Shown: positions 8,813 through 18,910, counted from the stretch's first letter. The stretch: DNA of 64,000 nt from Pseudobutyrivibrio ruminis DSM 9787 (GCF_900218035.1 NZ_OBMR01000008.1:1-64000), one strand, 5' to 3'. A program made the numbers and translations. Notes: generated by a model not told the origin, from the letters alone.

Positions 8813-8860
8813 ATCCCACATTCATCGCAAATTTTGTGTAGATGATGTGGGATTTTTTTT
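8813..8860 (+). terminator. Rho-independent terminator after ribU
   Basis: Stem ATCCCACATTCATC / GATGATGTGGGAT with a loop of about 14 nt and a T8 run. Confidence 0.88.
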
Positions 8861-8904
8861 ATACCATAAAATATATTTAATTAAGGTAAGGAGAGTGGGG
8901 GAAT

Positions 8905-10578
8905 ATGGTTAAAGCACCAACGGATCCAGAAAAGAATAGGGGATTTTTCTTCACCATGAAGGAAAAAGAGTTTTATGGAAAGAGAACGGAGCTTTATCAG
9001 GATGCATGTAGATTGCCAAACAGTGCGGAAGTGACAGGAAATGTGCATGATAAAGAGATGCTGAAGCTCCTTGAAACGGTAGATGGTTTTAAAAAGCTTG
9101 TGCACAGCATTGGTGTTTCTATTGAAATGGAAGACAAGGACCAATCTATAGATTTTAGATTTCAGTTTTATGGTAAGAAGGATCAGTACGGTGGAGGCGC
9201 AAATATTTATGCTACCATTCCAGCTGATGGTTCTGAGCAGAGACTATATCTAAAGGATGTTGAGTGGAAAGAGGATGACAATGTGCCAGGTCAGATTATC
9301 CTTACATCTGAGGATGAAAAGGCTAGAGGCTTTATCACACTTCGCTTATATCTAAACGATGGTTTCGAAGCACCGGAGCAGGAAGAGGAATCTCCTGTAG
9401 ATGTGGATTCAAAAGAGTATAAGGATATGATTTCCAATTCTCTGATGCAGATTGGAAATACGAAGCGAATTGGAAAGCTTATTGAAAAAGCGAAAGCCGG
9501 CAAGGATGTGACAATAGCCTATATTGGCGGTTCAATCACACAGGGAGCAGGTGCAACTCCTATAAATACAGAATGTTACGCTTATAAGTCTTTTGTAGGT
9601 TTCAAGAGGCTTCTCGGAGATGGGGATAATATTCATTATGTAAAAGCCGGTGTTGGCGGTACTCCATCAGAACTGGGCATGCTGAGATTTGATAGAGATG
9701 TAACTAATGATGGAAAGATAAAGCCAGACCTTGTAATTGTGGAATTTGCTGTTAACGATGAGGGCGATGAGACTCAGGGGGATTGCTATGAGAGTCTAGT
9801 AAGAAAGATTCTTAAGCTTGATTATGAGCCAGCAGTAATTTTATTGTTCTCTGTATTTGCCGATGATTTCAACCTTCAGGATAGATTAAAGCCAGTGGGA
9901 ATCAGATATGAATTGCCAATGGTTAGTGTGAAGGATTCTGTAGTACCTCAGTTTTATGATAGATCAAAGCGTATAATTACAAAGAATCAGTTCTTCTATG
10001 ATATGTTCCATCCAACAAATTTGGGACATACTATTATGGCTGATTGCCTTATTAATCTTTTACAGACCATTATGGAGAAGGCGCCTATAGATAAGGAGTA
10101 TAATCCTGATTTTGAAGCAAAGCCTGCCATTGGTAATTCATTTGATGATGTGATTTTGGTAGATAAAAAAGACAACACAGATTTGCTTACAATCAATCCA
10201 GGTGGATTCGTATATACCGACACAGTGCTTCAGTCTGTTGAGCGTGAGTTGGATTTGGAACTGACACCAGAATTCCCATATAATTGGATGTATGATGGAA
10301 GCAAGAATACTGATAACGTATTTACGGTAGATGTGGAATGCAAAGCTCTTGTAGTTATTATGAAGGACACAGGAGAAGTGGATGGAGCCGTAGCAAAAGC
10401 CTATGTAGATGGAGAGTTTGTTAGAGACTTAGATCCATATGTAAACAGATGGTGCCACTGCAATCCATTGATACTGGTAAATCAAAAGACCACAGCGGCA
10501 CATCATGTTGAAATTCGCGTTGAATCAGATGATATTCGAAATAAGTTTACAATCCTTGGTTTTGGATTAGTGAAATAG
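8905..10578 (+). CDS. SGNH/GDSL-family hydrolase, two-domain
   Basis: A 557-residue protein without a signal peptide, so probably cytoplasmic. The N-terminal 185 residues form an unassigned domain, perhaps a beta-sandwich. An SGNH hydrolase domain follows, with block I GGSITQG (nucleophile Ser at about 210), block II Gly in AGVGGT, block III Asn in EFAVND and block V DMFHPTNLGH (about 366-375), giving a full Ser-Asp-His set. About 160 C-terminal residues may be another beta domain. Such enzymes remove acyl or acetyl groups, often from plant polysaccharide fragments, and an intracellular oligosaccharide deacetylase is plausible in this kind of organism. The substrate is not shown. The ribosome binding site is GAGTGGGGGA. 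Confidence 0.85.
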   Translation: MVKAPTDPEKNRGFFFTMKEKEFYGKRTELYQDACRLPNSAEVTGNVHDKEMLKLLETVDGFKKLVHSIGVSIEMEDKDQSIDFRFQFYGKKDQYGGGANIYATIPADGSEQRLYLKDVEWKEDDNVPGQIILTSEDEKARGFITLRLYLNDGFEAPEQEEESPVDVDSKEYKDMISNSLMQIGNTKRIGKLIEKAKAGKDVTIAYIGGSITQGAGATPINTECYAYKSFVGFKRLLGDGDNIHYVKAGVGGTPSELGMLRFDRDVTNDGKIKPDLVIVEFAVNDEGDETQGDCYESLVRKILKLDYEPAVILLFSVFADDFNLQDRLKPVGIRYELPMVSVKDSVVPQFYDRSKRIITKNQFFYDMFHPTNLGHTIMADCLINLLQTIMEKAPIDKEYNPDFEAKPAIGNSFDDVILVDKKDNTDLLTINPGGFVYTDTVLQSVERELDLELTPEFPYNWMYDGSKNTDNVFTVDVECKALVVIMKDTGEVDGAVAKAYVDGEFVRDLDPYVNRWCHCNPLILVNQKTTAAHHVEIRVESDDIRNKFTILGFGLVK

Positions 10579-10585
10579 TGATGAT

Positions 10586-12259
10586 TTATTGAGGGGACCG
10601 GCGGTCAAAACCGGTTTCCTCATAATATTGCTTTTTATCTTCGTACATTCTGTCATCAGAAAGCTTTGCAAGTGTATCTATATTTGCATAAGGATCTTCT
10701 CGTACAGAGGCATATCCCAAAGAAATCGAAATTCCGTCGATATACTTTCCTCTCCAATGTGAAAGGTAATGCTTTAAATTGAAAAGTCTTCTGTTTAATT
10801 CTGTCTCGTTTGCAACTAAAAGAACAGCAAACTCATCGCCGCCCATACGGCCAATTGTGCTGGTAGAAGAGGTGTTAAAAGCTCTTCTAAGACATTCAGC
10901 GGTACCAATTAATAATTCATCACCTGCATCGTGACCTAAGTTATCATTTGTGTATTTTAATCTATTCACATCTACTGCTATATAGGTTAAATCCTTTGGC
11001 AGTTTGTGTTTTTCATAATCTCCTACTATGGCATAGAAATGACGGCGGTTGCCAAGCTTTGTCATTTCATCTGTATATGCGTATACCTTTGCTTGGGCAA
11101 ATTCCTTTTCCTCTTTTACATTCAGGCCAATCCTTCGGTAAATCAATCCTACTTGAACCATAATGAATATCATCAAATCAATGATAACAACAAGTAAGTA
11201 GTTGTAATCGATATGGTTTACATATTGAACCAATGCAATTCCTGCAAATAGAATAAATATAAAGTTAGCTATGGCAATTCCAGTGCCGGTTTTAGCTTTT
11301 TGGTCATCTTTTACTGTAGTGTATGAATAATAACCTACCATTATCATAACCAGTAAATCGATGGCGTGAGCTACATATACAACAGTACCCCATTCAATTG
11401 TTCCGATGGTAGCAAGAAAACAGCTTATCACGATAGCAAGGGCGATGATGCCATCTATCATGTTATCCACTTTGCCGATTCGCATGAATAATGCTCGGGA
11501 TAATTCAAAGAACATCATCGGCATAAGAATAAAGGTTATTACACTTAATATTGAAAATCCCGTCATATGCCCCATAATTACAAATGGAACTCGGGTTTCA
11601 TTAATGATCCATTGGGCAGATATTATGGAAAAAGCGCCGGCGTAGAATAATGCTTCGAATGTAAGCTTTCTAATCAAAGCGGTGCGTTTAACTATATAGT
11701 ATCCGGCAACTATCATTTCTAAAACACCGGTTACCGTAAATACAACAAACAAAATGAGTGAAGGAATGTTTTGCTGCATTTGACGGATGCCATATGAAGA
11801 ACGAGTAGTGATAAAGCCTTCTGTAAGCTGGGAACCATATAGTGAATCCTGTAAATCAATGGTTACAGATATATCGTGCCCGCTATACGAGTATTCCAGT
11901 GGTATCCAAATCTCTTTCTGGCCAATATTTGTTTTGTGGCCAAAAAGAAGATTATCTCTGGACTCCAGTATGACATCTCCATCTATAGCTACTTCGAAAG
12001 AGTCATAATAAGCTCGCAGAACCAGCATCTGATCCCCATAAACTGTAGGAAGTGTATTGGTTATGGTGAATTCTTCATGATTTCCGTAAGGGAATGTAAT
12101 CACTCTACCATTTACCTTCCAGTAATCACTGAAATAAACAGTATTCTCACGATATCCATATTTGACTTCGTTAGAATAGCAGAAACCGAAGCCTATGAAT
12201 AATAGGAGTATTAAAGTATAAATGAATGCTACAAGTCGTCTAACAAATGATAAATCCAT
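10586..12259 (-). CDS. Membrane diguanylate cyclase (GGDEF)
   Basis: A 557-residue protein. A first membrane segment (residues about 8-28) precedes a beta-rich extracytoplasmic domain to about 175. Seven more hydrophobic helices (about 180-385) follow, the 7TM layout of sensor cyclases. The C-terminal GGDEF domain (about 395-550) has TDEMTKLGNRRHF, DVNRLKYTNDNLGHDAGDE and an intact GGDEF site at about 474, so it should make cyclic di-GMP. The inhibitory RxxD motif five residues upstream of GGDEF is absent (TIGRM is there), so product inhibition through that site is not expected. No PDE domain is attached. It is transcribed towards the hydrolase gene and away from the chemoreceptor, a neighbour that also relates to motility. 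Confidence 0.93.
   Translation of the reverse strand: MDLSFVRRLVAFIYTLILLLFIGFGFCYSNEVKYGYRENTVYFSDYWKVNGRVITFPYGNHEEFTITNTLPTVYGDQMLVLRAYYDSFEVAIDGDVILESRDNLLFGHKTNIGQKEIWIPLEYSYSGHDISVTIDLQDSLYGSQLTEGFITTRSSYGIRQMQQNIPSLILFVVFTVTGVLEMIVAGYYIVKRTALIRKLTFEALFYAGAFSIISAQWIINETRVPFVIMGHMTGFSILSVITFILMPMMFFELSRALFMRIGKVDNMIDGIIALAIVISCFLATIGTIEWGTVVYVAHAIDLLVMIMVGYYSYTTVKDDQKAKTGTGIAIANFIFILFAGIALVQYVNHIDYNYLLVVIIDLMIFIMVQVGLIYRRIGLNVKEEKEFAQAKVYAYTDEMTKLGNRRHFYAIVGDYEKHKLPKDLTYIAVDVNRLKYTNDNLGHDAGDELLIGTAECLRRAFNTSSTSTIGRMGGDEFAVLLVANETELNRRLFNLKHYLSHWRGKYIDGISISLGYASVREDPYANIDTLAKLSDDRMYEDKKQYYEETGFDRRSPQ
10591..10621. terminator. Convergent hairpin, weak terminator
   Basis: GAGGGGACCGG and CCGGTTTCCTC pair with a 2-base internal mismatch around a 9-nt loop. 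It overlaps the last codons of the diguanylate cyclase gene and lies 12 bases after the SGNH hydrolase stop. No clean T-run follows on the plus strand. Confidence 0.35.
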
Positions 12260-12408
12260 AATTTTCGCTCCTTGTGGAGCATTATATCAACAAATATAGA
12301 ACTTTTAATGAACATGTTGTGAAAAATCCCATAATGCAAAATCTTTATTTTATAATAGCGTTAAATGGTAACTGTGTAATATTCTACAGTTCAAAGCGGA
12401 GGTAAAAG

Positions 12409-14100
12409 ATGGAGACTAAAAAAGGATTAAAAAGAAACAAGGCTACAATAGCCGGTCAACTCGGTATCTTTTCTGGATTTACAATCCAAATGTTTTTACT
12501 TGTAACTGTTATAATGCTGATATTTTTTGGCTTGGTATTTGCAAATATCTATAGCTTCTACAATGTCCAGTTTGTAACAGAGACATACCAGATGGAAATC
12601 AGAAAAGATGTCCAGACAATCAACAAGAGACTTCTTTTTGCACTTGCGTCTAGCGATTCTGATGTTACTGCAGCGCAGAGAGAGGATTTGGAGGGAAGAT
12701 TTCCAAAGATTGAAGGTTATTTCTCAACAATTTCTGCAAATTTGAATAACGAGGAATTGGGAAATCGTCTTACAACAAACTGGAAAGCATTTGAAGATGC
12801 ATCATATGAGATGCTTGATTTGGTGGAAGCAGGCGATGCTGCTGGTGCATTGGAATATTACAATTCCACATTGAATGAAGTTTCAGAGACTCTTGCTGAT
12901 TCACTTGATGAAACAGGAACACTTGCGGAAAATGCTGCAGCAGGAAAGTATAAAGCTATTCTGTTCATTATTGTCGCTGGTGTAGTTGTACTTGTAGGCG
13001 GACTTATAGTTGTAAGTTCAATCAGTAAGAAGAAGGCTGATACGCTTATTAAAACAATTGAAAATGATTTGGCTGTACTTGCGAAGGCTACTGAAGAAAT
13101 TGCTGAAGGTAATGTACATGTAGAAATTGATTATGAAGCTGATAATGAAATTGGCAAGGTTGTAAATGAATTGAGAACAGCTGTAGATTCTTTGTCATTC
13201 TATATTGATGAAATCGGAAGTAAGATGTCTACAATGGCAAACGGCAATTTCAATATTAGCTTTGAAAAGAATTTCGATGGTGATTTCAGAGCAATTCAGA
13301 CAGCAATTGAATCCTTCTCACAGCAGATATCAGATTCTATGACAGAGATTATGGAAGTATCTGATATGGTATCAGAAGGTGCAAATCAGATTGCAGGTGC
13401 TGGTCAGAATCTTGCAGATACAGTTACATCACAGGCAAATATCGTAGAAGACTTGTCTGTTACTGTTAATGATATTACAGATCAGATTTCAAGTAATTCA
13501 ACAGATGCAACACAGATTTCCAAGGAAGTTGAAGTGGTTGCACAGAATATCGTTGAAGGAAACCAGAGAATGCAGGATGTTGTTAATGCTATGGATGCAA
13601 TTTCAGCATCTTCTCAGGAGATTTCAAAGATTATCGATACAATCAATGCTATTGCTGATCAGACAAACCTTCTTTCTCTTAATGCTTCTATTGAGGCTGC
13701 AAGAGCAGGTGAGGCAGGAAAGGGATTCGCAGTTGTTGCTACAGAGGTTTCACAGCTTGCAGGTCAGACTGTAGAAGCTGCTCAAAACACAGCGGGCCTT
13801 ATTAATGCATCACTTCAGAGTGTTCAGGAAGGTATTGCTATTGCTAATGATACAGCTGAGAAGCTAAATGGCATGGTTTCACAGGTTCAGGGAATTGCAG
13901 ATAAGGTTAAGACTATTGCTGAGGCTTCAAATTCGCAGGCTGCATCTGTAAAAGAAATGTCTGCTAATATTAGTGAGATTTCATCAGTTGGTCAGAACAA
14001 TGCAGCTACATCTGAAGAATCGCTTGCTCTTAGCTACGAAATGAATGAACATGCCGATTCATTAAAGGGATTAGTTGAACGCTTTGAACTTAAAAAATAA
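12409..14100 (+). CDS. Methyl-accepting chemotaxis protein
   Basis: A 563-residue transmembrane chemoreceptor. TM1 lies at about 25-50, an extracellular four-helix-bundle ligand domain at about 51-180, and TM2 at about 183-203. HAMP-like segments follow (about 210-300, perhaps two in series). The signalling domain at about 310-560 has the hairpin tip with [35 protein letters not shown] that contacts CheA and CheW. The extracellular domain is helical and generic, so no ligand can be named. It has a good GCGGAGGT ribosome binding site and its own terminator. Confidence 0.95.
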   Translation: METKKGLKRNKATIAGQLGIFSGFTIQMFLLVTVIMLIFFGLVFANIYSFYNVQFVTETYQMEIRKDVQTINKRLLFALASSDSDVTAAQREDLEGRFPKIEGYFSTISANLNNEELGNRLTTNWKAFEDASYEMLDLVEAGDAAGALEYYNSTLNEVSETLADSLDETGTLAENAAAGKYKAILFIIVAGVVVLVGGLIVVSSISKKKADTLIKTIENDLAVLAKATEEIAEGNVHVEIDYEADNEIGKVVNELRTAVDSLSFYIDEIGSKMSTMANGNFNISFEKNFDGDFRAIQTAIESFSQQISDSMTEIMEVSDMVSEGANQIAGAGQNLADTVTSQANIVEDLSVTVNDITDQISSNSTDATQISKEVEVVAQNIVEGNQRMQDVVNAMDAISASSQEISKIIDTINAIADQTNLLSLNASIEAARAGEAGKGFAVVATEVSQLAGQTVEAAQNTAGLINASLQSVQEGIAIANDTAEKLNGMVSQVQGIADKVKTIAEASNSQAASVKEMSANISEISSVGQNNAATSEESLALSYEMNEHADSLKGLVERFELKK

Positions 14101-14118
14101 ATAGAAATTTAAAATATC

Positions 14119-14156
14119 AAGGACGCCTTGTAAAACCAGGGCGTCCTTATTTTTTT
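14119..14156 (+). terminator. Rho-independent terminator after the chemoreceptor gene
   Basis: Stem AAGGACGCC / GGCGTCCTT with a 12-nt loop, followed by ATTTTTTT. Confidence 0.9.
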
Positions 14157-14167
14157 GAGAAAAATTA

Positions 14168-14219
14168 TCTAAAAGATTTTATAGAATTATGTTGACTTCT
14201 AAAATTTTTTAGCTATCAT
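14168..14219 (+). promoter_or_regulatory. Promoter of the fatty-acid operon with two palindromes
   Basis: -35 TTGACT (14192-14197) and -10 TATCAT (14214-14219), spaced by 16. The spacer itself holds a perfect 14-bp palindrome CTAAAATTTTTTAG (14199-14212). A second, imperfect palindrome TCTAAAAGATTTTATAGA lies at 14168-14185. A similar sequence lies at the MarR gene at the operon's end, so these are candidate FabT-like operators. Confidence 0.6.
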
Positions 14220-14282
14220 AGGTGGTGGTTAATGTAAAACATTTTAACTAATTAAATTAAGATAAAAGAAAAGGAGAATATT

Positions 14283-14507
14283 ATGTTCGAGACAGTAAAG
14301 GAAGTAATTATTGATACACTTAGCTGTGCAGCAGAGAAAGTTACTATGGAGGCAAATCTTTTTGATGATCTTGGTGCTGACTCCCTTGATGCAGTAGAGC
14401 TTTCCCTTGCAGTTGAAGAAAAAACAGGTATCACAATTGATGAGGATGCAATGGCTGAAATCAAGACAGTTGCAGATATCGTAAACTATTTAGAGGCACA
14501 TAAATAA
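14283..14507 (+). CDS. acpP: Acyl carrier protein
   Basis: A 74-residue acidic helical protein with the phosphopantetheine attachment motif GADSLD, Ser at position 34. It carries the growing acyl chain for the Fab enzymes encoded downstream. It is the first gene of the operon, with a strong AAGGAG site, and lies 2 bases before accB. The length is normal. Confidence 0.97.
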   Translation: MFETVKEVIIDTLSCAAEKVTMEANLFDDLGADSLDAVELSLAVEEKTGITIDEDAMAEIKTVADIVNYLEAHK

Positions 14508-14509
14508 TC

Positions 14510-14956
14510 ATGGAATTAAAAGATGTAAAAGAACTGTTGAAGGCATTTGATGAAAGCAATAGTTCTTATCTGTCAGTAGAAATAGACAACACTAAAATCA
14601 AGTTGAAAAAATATTGTGAGCAGGGGCCGGTTGTAGAAAATGCCACACGTGTAGTTGAACAAATGCTACCTGCACATAATAATGATAATGTGGATAACAG
14701 CCCAGAAATACAAATCGATGGTGAACAGGTATTGGCACCTTTGGTCGGAGTTTTTTATGCAGCTCCCTCTCCAGATGAGGATGCTTATGTGCAGGTTGGA
14801 GACTCAGTCAAAAAAGGACAGGTGCTCTGCTTAATTGAAGCCATGAAAATGATGAGTGAAATCACCGCACCAAAAGATGGAGTAATCAAAAAAATCTTTG
14901 TAAAGAATCAGGATGTGGTTGAATTTGAACAGCCACTCTTCTTAATAGGAGATTAG
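14510..14956 (+). CDS. accB: Biotin carboxyl carrier protein of acetyl-CoA carboxylase
   Basis: 148 residues. The N-terminal part (1-70) is helical and variable, the C-terminal part (about 75-148) is a biotinyl domain with PLVGVFYAAPSPDEDAYVQVGD, which has the AccB thumb, and EAMKMM with the biotinylated Lys at 113. It moves carboxybiotin from AccC to the AccDA transferase to make malonyl-CoA. It is tightly packed between acpP and accC (2-base gaps), which implies translational coupling. Confidence 0.95.
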   Translation: MELKDVKELLKAFDESNSSYLSVEIDNTKIKLKKYCEQGPVVENATRVVEQMLPAHNNDNVDNSPEIQIDGEQVLAPLVGVFYAAPSPDEDAYVQVGDSVKKGQVLCLIEAMKMMSEITAPKDGVIKKIFVKNQDVVEFEQPLFLIGD

Positions 14957-14958
14957 TT

Positions 14959-16350
14959 ATGTTTAAGCGTATTTTGATTGCTAATCGTGGTGAGATTGCA
15001 GTTCGAATAATCAGAGCTTGTATGGAAATGAATATTGAGTCAGTTGCAGTTTATTCAACAGCTGACAAAGATTCTCTTCATGTGAAGCTTGCTACTAAAA
15101 GTATTTGTATTGGTCCAGCCCGAGCAGCAGACAGTTACTTGAATATGGATGCTATTATAACTGCTGCTCAGGTTATGGAGTGCGATGCGTTACATCCTGG
15201 CTTTGGATTCCTCTCGGAGAATTCTACATTTGTAAGAAAGTGCAATGAAGCAGGAATCACATTTATCGGTCCAACAGCTGATGCAATGGATGCGCTGGGA
15301 AATAAGGCGGCAGCACGAAAAATGATGATGAAAGCAGGAGTTCCTGTGGTTCCAGGATCAGATGGTCCAGTGGCGGACTACAGCAAACTAGAAAAAATAG
15401 CTAAGAAGATTGGCTATCCTGTTTTGATCAAGGCCAGTGCAGGTGGCGGCGGACGTGGAATGCGTCGTGTCTATAAACCAGAGGATTTGAAAAAGCTTTT
15501 CGATGAAGCAAAGGCAGAAACAATGGCTTGCTTCAATGACGATGAAATGTATCTAGAAAAGCTTATTGTTAATCCAAGACACATTGAATTCCAAATTTTA
15601 GCAGATGAGCACGGTAATGTGATTCATCTAGGGGAGCGCGACTGTTCAATTCAGCGTAAGAATCAGAAGCTGATTGAAGAAAGTCCATGTATGTATATAA
15701 ATGACGACTTACGAAAGTCTATGGGAAAGGCGGCAGTTGCTGCAGCAAAAGCAGCCAACTACACAAATGCTGGTACTGTAGAATTCGTCTTGGATGAAAA
15801 GAATCATTACTATTTCATCGAGATGAACACAAGAATTCAAGTGGAACATGGCGTTACCGAAGCCGTTACCGGAATTGACCTTATCAAACAACAGATTAGG
15901 ATAGCTTTTCATGAGCCATTAAAAACAAGGCAAAAGGATGTAAACATCAAAGGCCATGCCATGGAGTGCAGAATAAATGCAGAAGATCCGGCAAAGAATT
16001 TTATGGCTAACACAGGCAAAATTACTTTTTTGAATGTGCCTGGTGGACCTGGAGTCAGAGTGGATACACTTTTGTACAACGGATATGAAACTAGTCCGTT
16101 TTATGATTCCATGATGGCAAAGATAATTGTTCATGCACCTACGCGACTTGAAACAATCAGACGTATGCGAAGAGCTCTTTTGGAGCTTGTTACAGATGGA
16201 ATCAAAACAAATGGAGATTTTGATTATCTTCTGTTGCATCACCCTGATTTTATAAAGGGAAATTACAATGTTAGCTTTATCGAGGAGCATTTAGATGAAA
16301 TACTTTCCTGGGATAAAGCTGCATCAGAATATCCAGAGGATAATGAATGA
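14959..16350 (+). CDS. accC: Biotin carboxylase subunit of acetyl-CoA carboxylase
   Basis: 463 residues in the usual three-part layout: N-terminal ATP-grasp preliminary domain (KRILIANRGEIAVRIIRA), the ATP-grasp core with the Gly-rich loop KASAGGGGRGMRRV (about 158-171) and EMNTRIQVEHGVTE, and the C-terminal biotin carboxylase domain. It uses ATP and bicarbonate to carboxylate biotin on AccB. Its stop overlaps the start of accD in an ATGA, a sign of coupled translation. Confidence 0.97.
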   Translation: MFKRILIANRGEIAVRIIRACMEMNIESVAVYSTADKDSLHVKLATKSICIGPARAADSYLNMDAIITAAQVMECDALHPGFGFLSENSTFVRKCNEAGITFIGPTADAMDALGNKAAARKMMMKAGVPVVPGSDGPVADYSKLEKIAKKIGYPVLIKASAGGGGRGMRRVYKPEDLKKLFDEAKAETMACFNDDEMYLEKLIVNPRHIEFQILADEHGNVIHLGERDCSIQRKNQKLIEESPCMYINDDLRKSMGKAAVAAAKAANYTNAGTVEFVLDEKNHYYFIEMNTRIQVEHGVTEAVTGIDLIKQQIRIAFHEPLKTRQKDVNIKGHAMECRINAEDPAKNFMANTGKITFLNVPGGPGVRVDTLLYNGYETSPFYDSMMAKIIVHAPTRLETIRRMRRALLELVTDGIKTNGDFDYLLLHHPDFIKGNYNVSFIEEHLDEILSWDKAASEYPEDNE

Positions 16351-17117
16351 TAAGTGCTGTAGATCAAAGAAAAAACAAATTCAATAGATACAAAGACTTG
16401 CGTAAAAATCCAACAGAGATGTTGGAGCCGGCCATCAAACCTGTAAAGGAATATGATGTGTGGGATAGACTTAATGACATTGCAGATGAGGGCACCTTTG
16501 AAGAGTTCAAGTTCAGCTTTCCTGAGACAAATCCTCTTGAATTTGAGGGGTATATTGAAAAGAAAGAGGTACTTCGATTAGAGATAAATCTTCATGATGC
16601 AATCATCTCAGGCACATGTCAGATTGATGGCTACAAGACTGTGATTGCCATAATGAACAAGAAATTTATGATGGCATCCATGGGAATGGAGCTTGGAGAG
16701 ATAGTTTGTAGATCTGCTGAATTCGCAATGCAAAACAAACTACCACTGATAATATTTACAGCAAGCGGCGGAGCTAGAATGCAGGAAGGAATTCTAAGTC
16801 TTATGCAAATGGCCAAAACCAGCGCTGTAATCCAAAAGTTCAAGGAAGCTGGCGGATTATATATTACAGTTCTCACTCATCCAACTACTGGCGGTGTTAG
16901 CGCAAGCTTTGCTACTTTAGGAGATATTACTTTAGCTGAGCCGGGTGCTCTCATCGGGTTTGCAGGGCCAAGAGTTATTGAACAGACAATTGGTCAAAAG
17001 CTACCTGAAGGCTTCCAGAGAGCGGAGTTTTTGGAAGAGCACGGATTTGTGGATCAGATAGTTAAGCGGGAGGATATGAAAAACACTCTTGGAAAGCTGC
17101 TGAAGCTTCACAGTTAA
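16347..17117 (+). CDS. accD: Acetyl-CoA carboxylase carboxyltransferase, beta subunit, zinc-ribbon-less
   Basis: 256 residues of crotonase-fold carboxyltransferase. Family motifs include YEKK-like EGYIEKK, FTASGGARMQEGILSLMQMAKTSA and LTHPTTGGVSASFATLGD, with GFAGPRVIEQT. With AccA it transfers the carboxyl group from biotin to acetyl-CoA. The usual N-terminal Cys4 zinc ribbon is missing: only two cysteines are present, both in the core, and the protein is about 30 residues shorter than typical AccD. The start is fixed by the 4-base overlap with accC, so no extra N-terminus can be recovered in this frame. Confidence 0.94.
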   Translation: MISAVDQRKNKFNRYKDLRKNPTEMLEPAIKPVKEYDVWDRLNDIADEGTFEEFKFSFPETNPLEFEGYIEKKEVLRLEINLHDAIISGTCQIDGYKTVIAIMNKKFMMASMGMELGEIVCRSAEFAMQNKLPLIIFTASGGARMQEGILSLMQMAKTSAVIQKFKEAGGLYITVLTHPTTGGVSASFATLGDITLAEPGALIGFAGPRVIEQTIGQKLPEGFQRAEFLEEHGFVDQIVKREDMKNTLGKLLKLHS

Positions 17118-17128
17118 GGAGGAATCAG

Positions 17129-17980
17129 ATGAAGGCTATTGATAGAGTTCTAAACGCACGAGATAAAGACAGACCAAAGATTACAGATTATATCGATAAT
17201 CTGTTTACGGATTTTTTTGAGCAAAAGGGAGATTTTTTAGGTAAGGAAGATGCCAGTATATATGGTGGAATAGCAATGTTTCATGGCAGACCTGTGACAG
17301 TGCTTGGGCACCGAAAGGGCCGCACGGCAGAGGAGAACATGACTTGCAACTTTGGAATGCCAGGGCCGGAAGGCTACAGAAAAGCACTTCGATTGATGAA
17401 GCAGGCTGAAAAGTTTGGCAGGCCAATTATTACATTTGTAGATACCCCAGGAGCATATCCGGGACTTGAAGCAGAAATGTATGGACAGGCTCAGGCTATT
17501 GCAAACAACCTGGCCCAGATGAGTGATATAAAGGTTCCAATCATCACCATAGTAACAGGTGAGGGAAGCAGCGGTGGAGCTCTGGGAATAGCAGTAGCAA
17601 ACAAAGTTTATATGTTGGAAAATGCAATTTATTCTGTTCTTTCACCAGAGGGCTTTGCATCCATTCTTTGGCACGATAGTTCAAAGAGGGATGAAGCAGC
17701 AGAAGTAATGAAGCTTACATCAAAGGATCTTTTAGAATTTGGTGTAATAGATGGAATCATTTCTGAGAGAGGTACTGGTTTTGAGCTTGTGTCAGAAACG
17801 GAAAACGTTGATAGATTCAGCAGACTATATGGAAGAATTGACAAGCAGATTTCTTCAGCATTGAAGGAGCTTGAGAATAAAAGTGCAGAACAGTTGATTA
17901 CTCACAGATATGAAAAGTTCAGATATTTTGATAAGGATTATTTGAATGAAACAACTTCAGAAAGAATGGAAAATGTGTAA
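17129..17980 (+). CDS. accA: Acetyl-CoA carboxylase carboxyltransferase, alpha subunit
   Basis: 283 residues. Motifs of AccA are clear: GGIAMFHGRPVTVLGHRKGR, MPGPEGYRKALRLMKQAEKFGRPIITFVDTPGAYPG and GEGSSGGALGIAVANKV, with ENAIYSVLSPEGFASILW. It forms the alpha2beta2 carboxyltransferase with AccD and supplies the oxyanion holes for acetyl-CoA and biotin. It follows accD by 11 bases with an AAGGAGG site, and abuts fabH directly. Confidence 0.97.
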   Translation: MKAIDRVLNARDKDRPKITDYIDNLFTDFFEQKGDFLGKEDASIYGGIAMFHGRPVTVLGHRKGRTAEENMTCNFGMPGPEGYRKALRLMKQAEKFGRPIITFVDTPGAYPGLEAEMYGQAQAIANNLAQMSDIKVPIITIVTGEGSSGGALGIAVANKVYMLENAIYSVLSPEGFASILWHDSSKRDEAAEVMKLTSKDLLEFGVIDGIISERGTGFELVSETENVDRFSRLYGRIDKQISSALKELENKSAEQLITHRYEKFRYFDKDYLNETTSERMENV

Positions 17981-18910
17981 ATGACTGGAATAAGGATTTT
18001 AGGGACAGGAGCCTATGCTCCAAAGAAGCTAGTTAGCAATGATGATTTAGCACAAATCGTTGAAACAAGCGACGAATGGATAAAGCAAAGAACTGGAATG
18101 AGCGTAAGACATTATGTCGATGGTGATGAGAATCATACATACCTTGCTGAAATGGCTGCGAAAGAAGCTATTGAAAATGCAGGAATCAATAAAGATGAAA
18201 TTGGCGTAGTTGTTGTTTGCACAGTGTCGGCTGATTATTTCTCTCCTTCAGCTGCATGCCTAATACAAGGAAGACTGGGACTTTCAAATGACATTATCGC
18301 CATGGATATTGGCGCTGGATGTTCAGGTTTTATATTTGGAATGGAGACAATCAGAGCACTTATGATGGCTAGAAATGCCAAGTATGGTCTTTTGATTGGA
18401 GCCGAGGTTCTTTCGAAAAAAATGGACATGACAGACAGAAGCACCTGCGTGTTATTTGGAGATGGGGCAGCAGCAGTTGTTGTTGAACCAGCAGATTCAC
18501 TGTATTCGTCAGTGATTGGCGTGGACGGTGATGAGGAAATGATTAACATCAAGTCTCCAGATGGATACATTCATATGGATGGTCAGGGAACATACAAATT
18601 TGCAGTAGCAACAGTTCCAAAGGTGATAGAGCAGGCAGTTAATAAAGCGAATTTAACCTACGATGAAATTGATTACTTTGTATTGCATCAGGCAAATCTT
18701 AGAATCATAGAGTCCATAGCCAAAAAGGTTAAACAGCCTATGGATAAATTCGTAGTAAACATAGATAAATATGGCAACACATCTGCAGCAAGCGTAGGCT
18801 TAGCCTTGGATGAAGCTGTCAAAGGCGGAAAGATTAAAAAAGGAGACAAGGTACTGATGTGCGCTTTCGGCGCCGGCCGAACATGGGGCGCCGTGGTACT
18901 TGAGTGGTAA
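17981..18910 (+). CDS. fabH: Beta-ketoacyl-ACP synthase III
   Basis: 309 residues, thiolase fold. The catalytic Cys is at 114 in GAGCSGF, His in LHQANLR at about 236, and Asn in YGNTSAAS. It starts each fatty acid by condensing acetyl-CoA (or branched acyl-CoA) with malonyl-ACP. The start codon follows the accA stop without a gap, so translation is probably coupled. The next gene is 116 bases away, across a structured gap. Confidence 0.97.
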   Translation: MTGIRILGTGAYAPKKLVSNDDLAQIVETSDEWIKQRTGMSVRHYVDGDENHTYLAEMAAKEAIENAGINKDEIGVVVVCTVSADYFSPSAACLIQGRLGLSNDIIAMDIGAGCSGFIFGMETIRALMMARNAKYGLLIGAEVLSKKMDMTDRSTCVLFGDGAAAVVVEPADSLYSSVIGVDGDEEMINIKSPDGYIHMDGQGTYKFAVATVPKVIEQAVNKANLTYDEIDYFVLHQANLRIIESIAKKVKQPMDKFVVNIDKYGNTSAASVGLALDEAVKGGKIKKGDKVLMCAFGAGRTWGAVVLEW

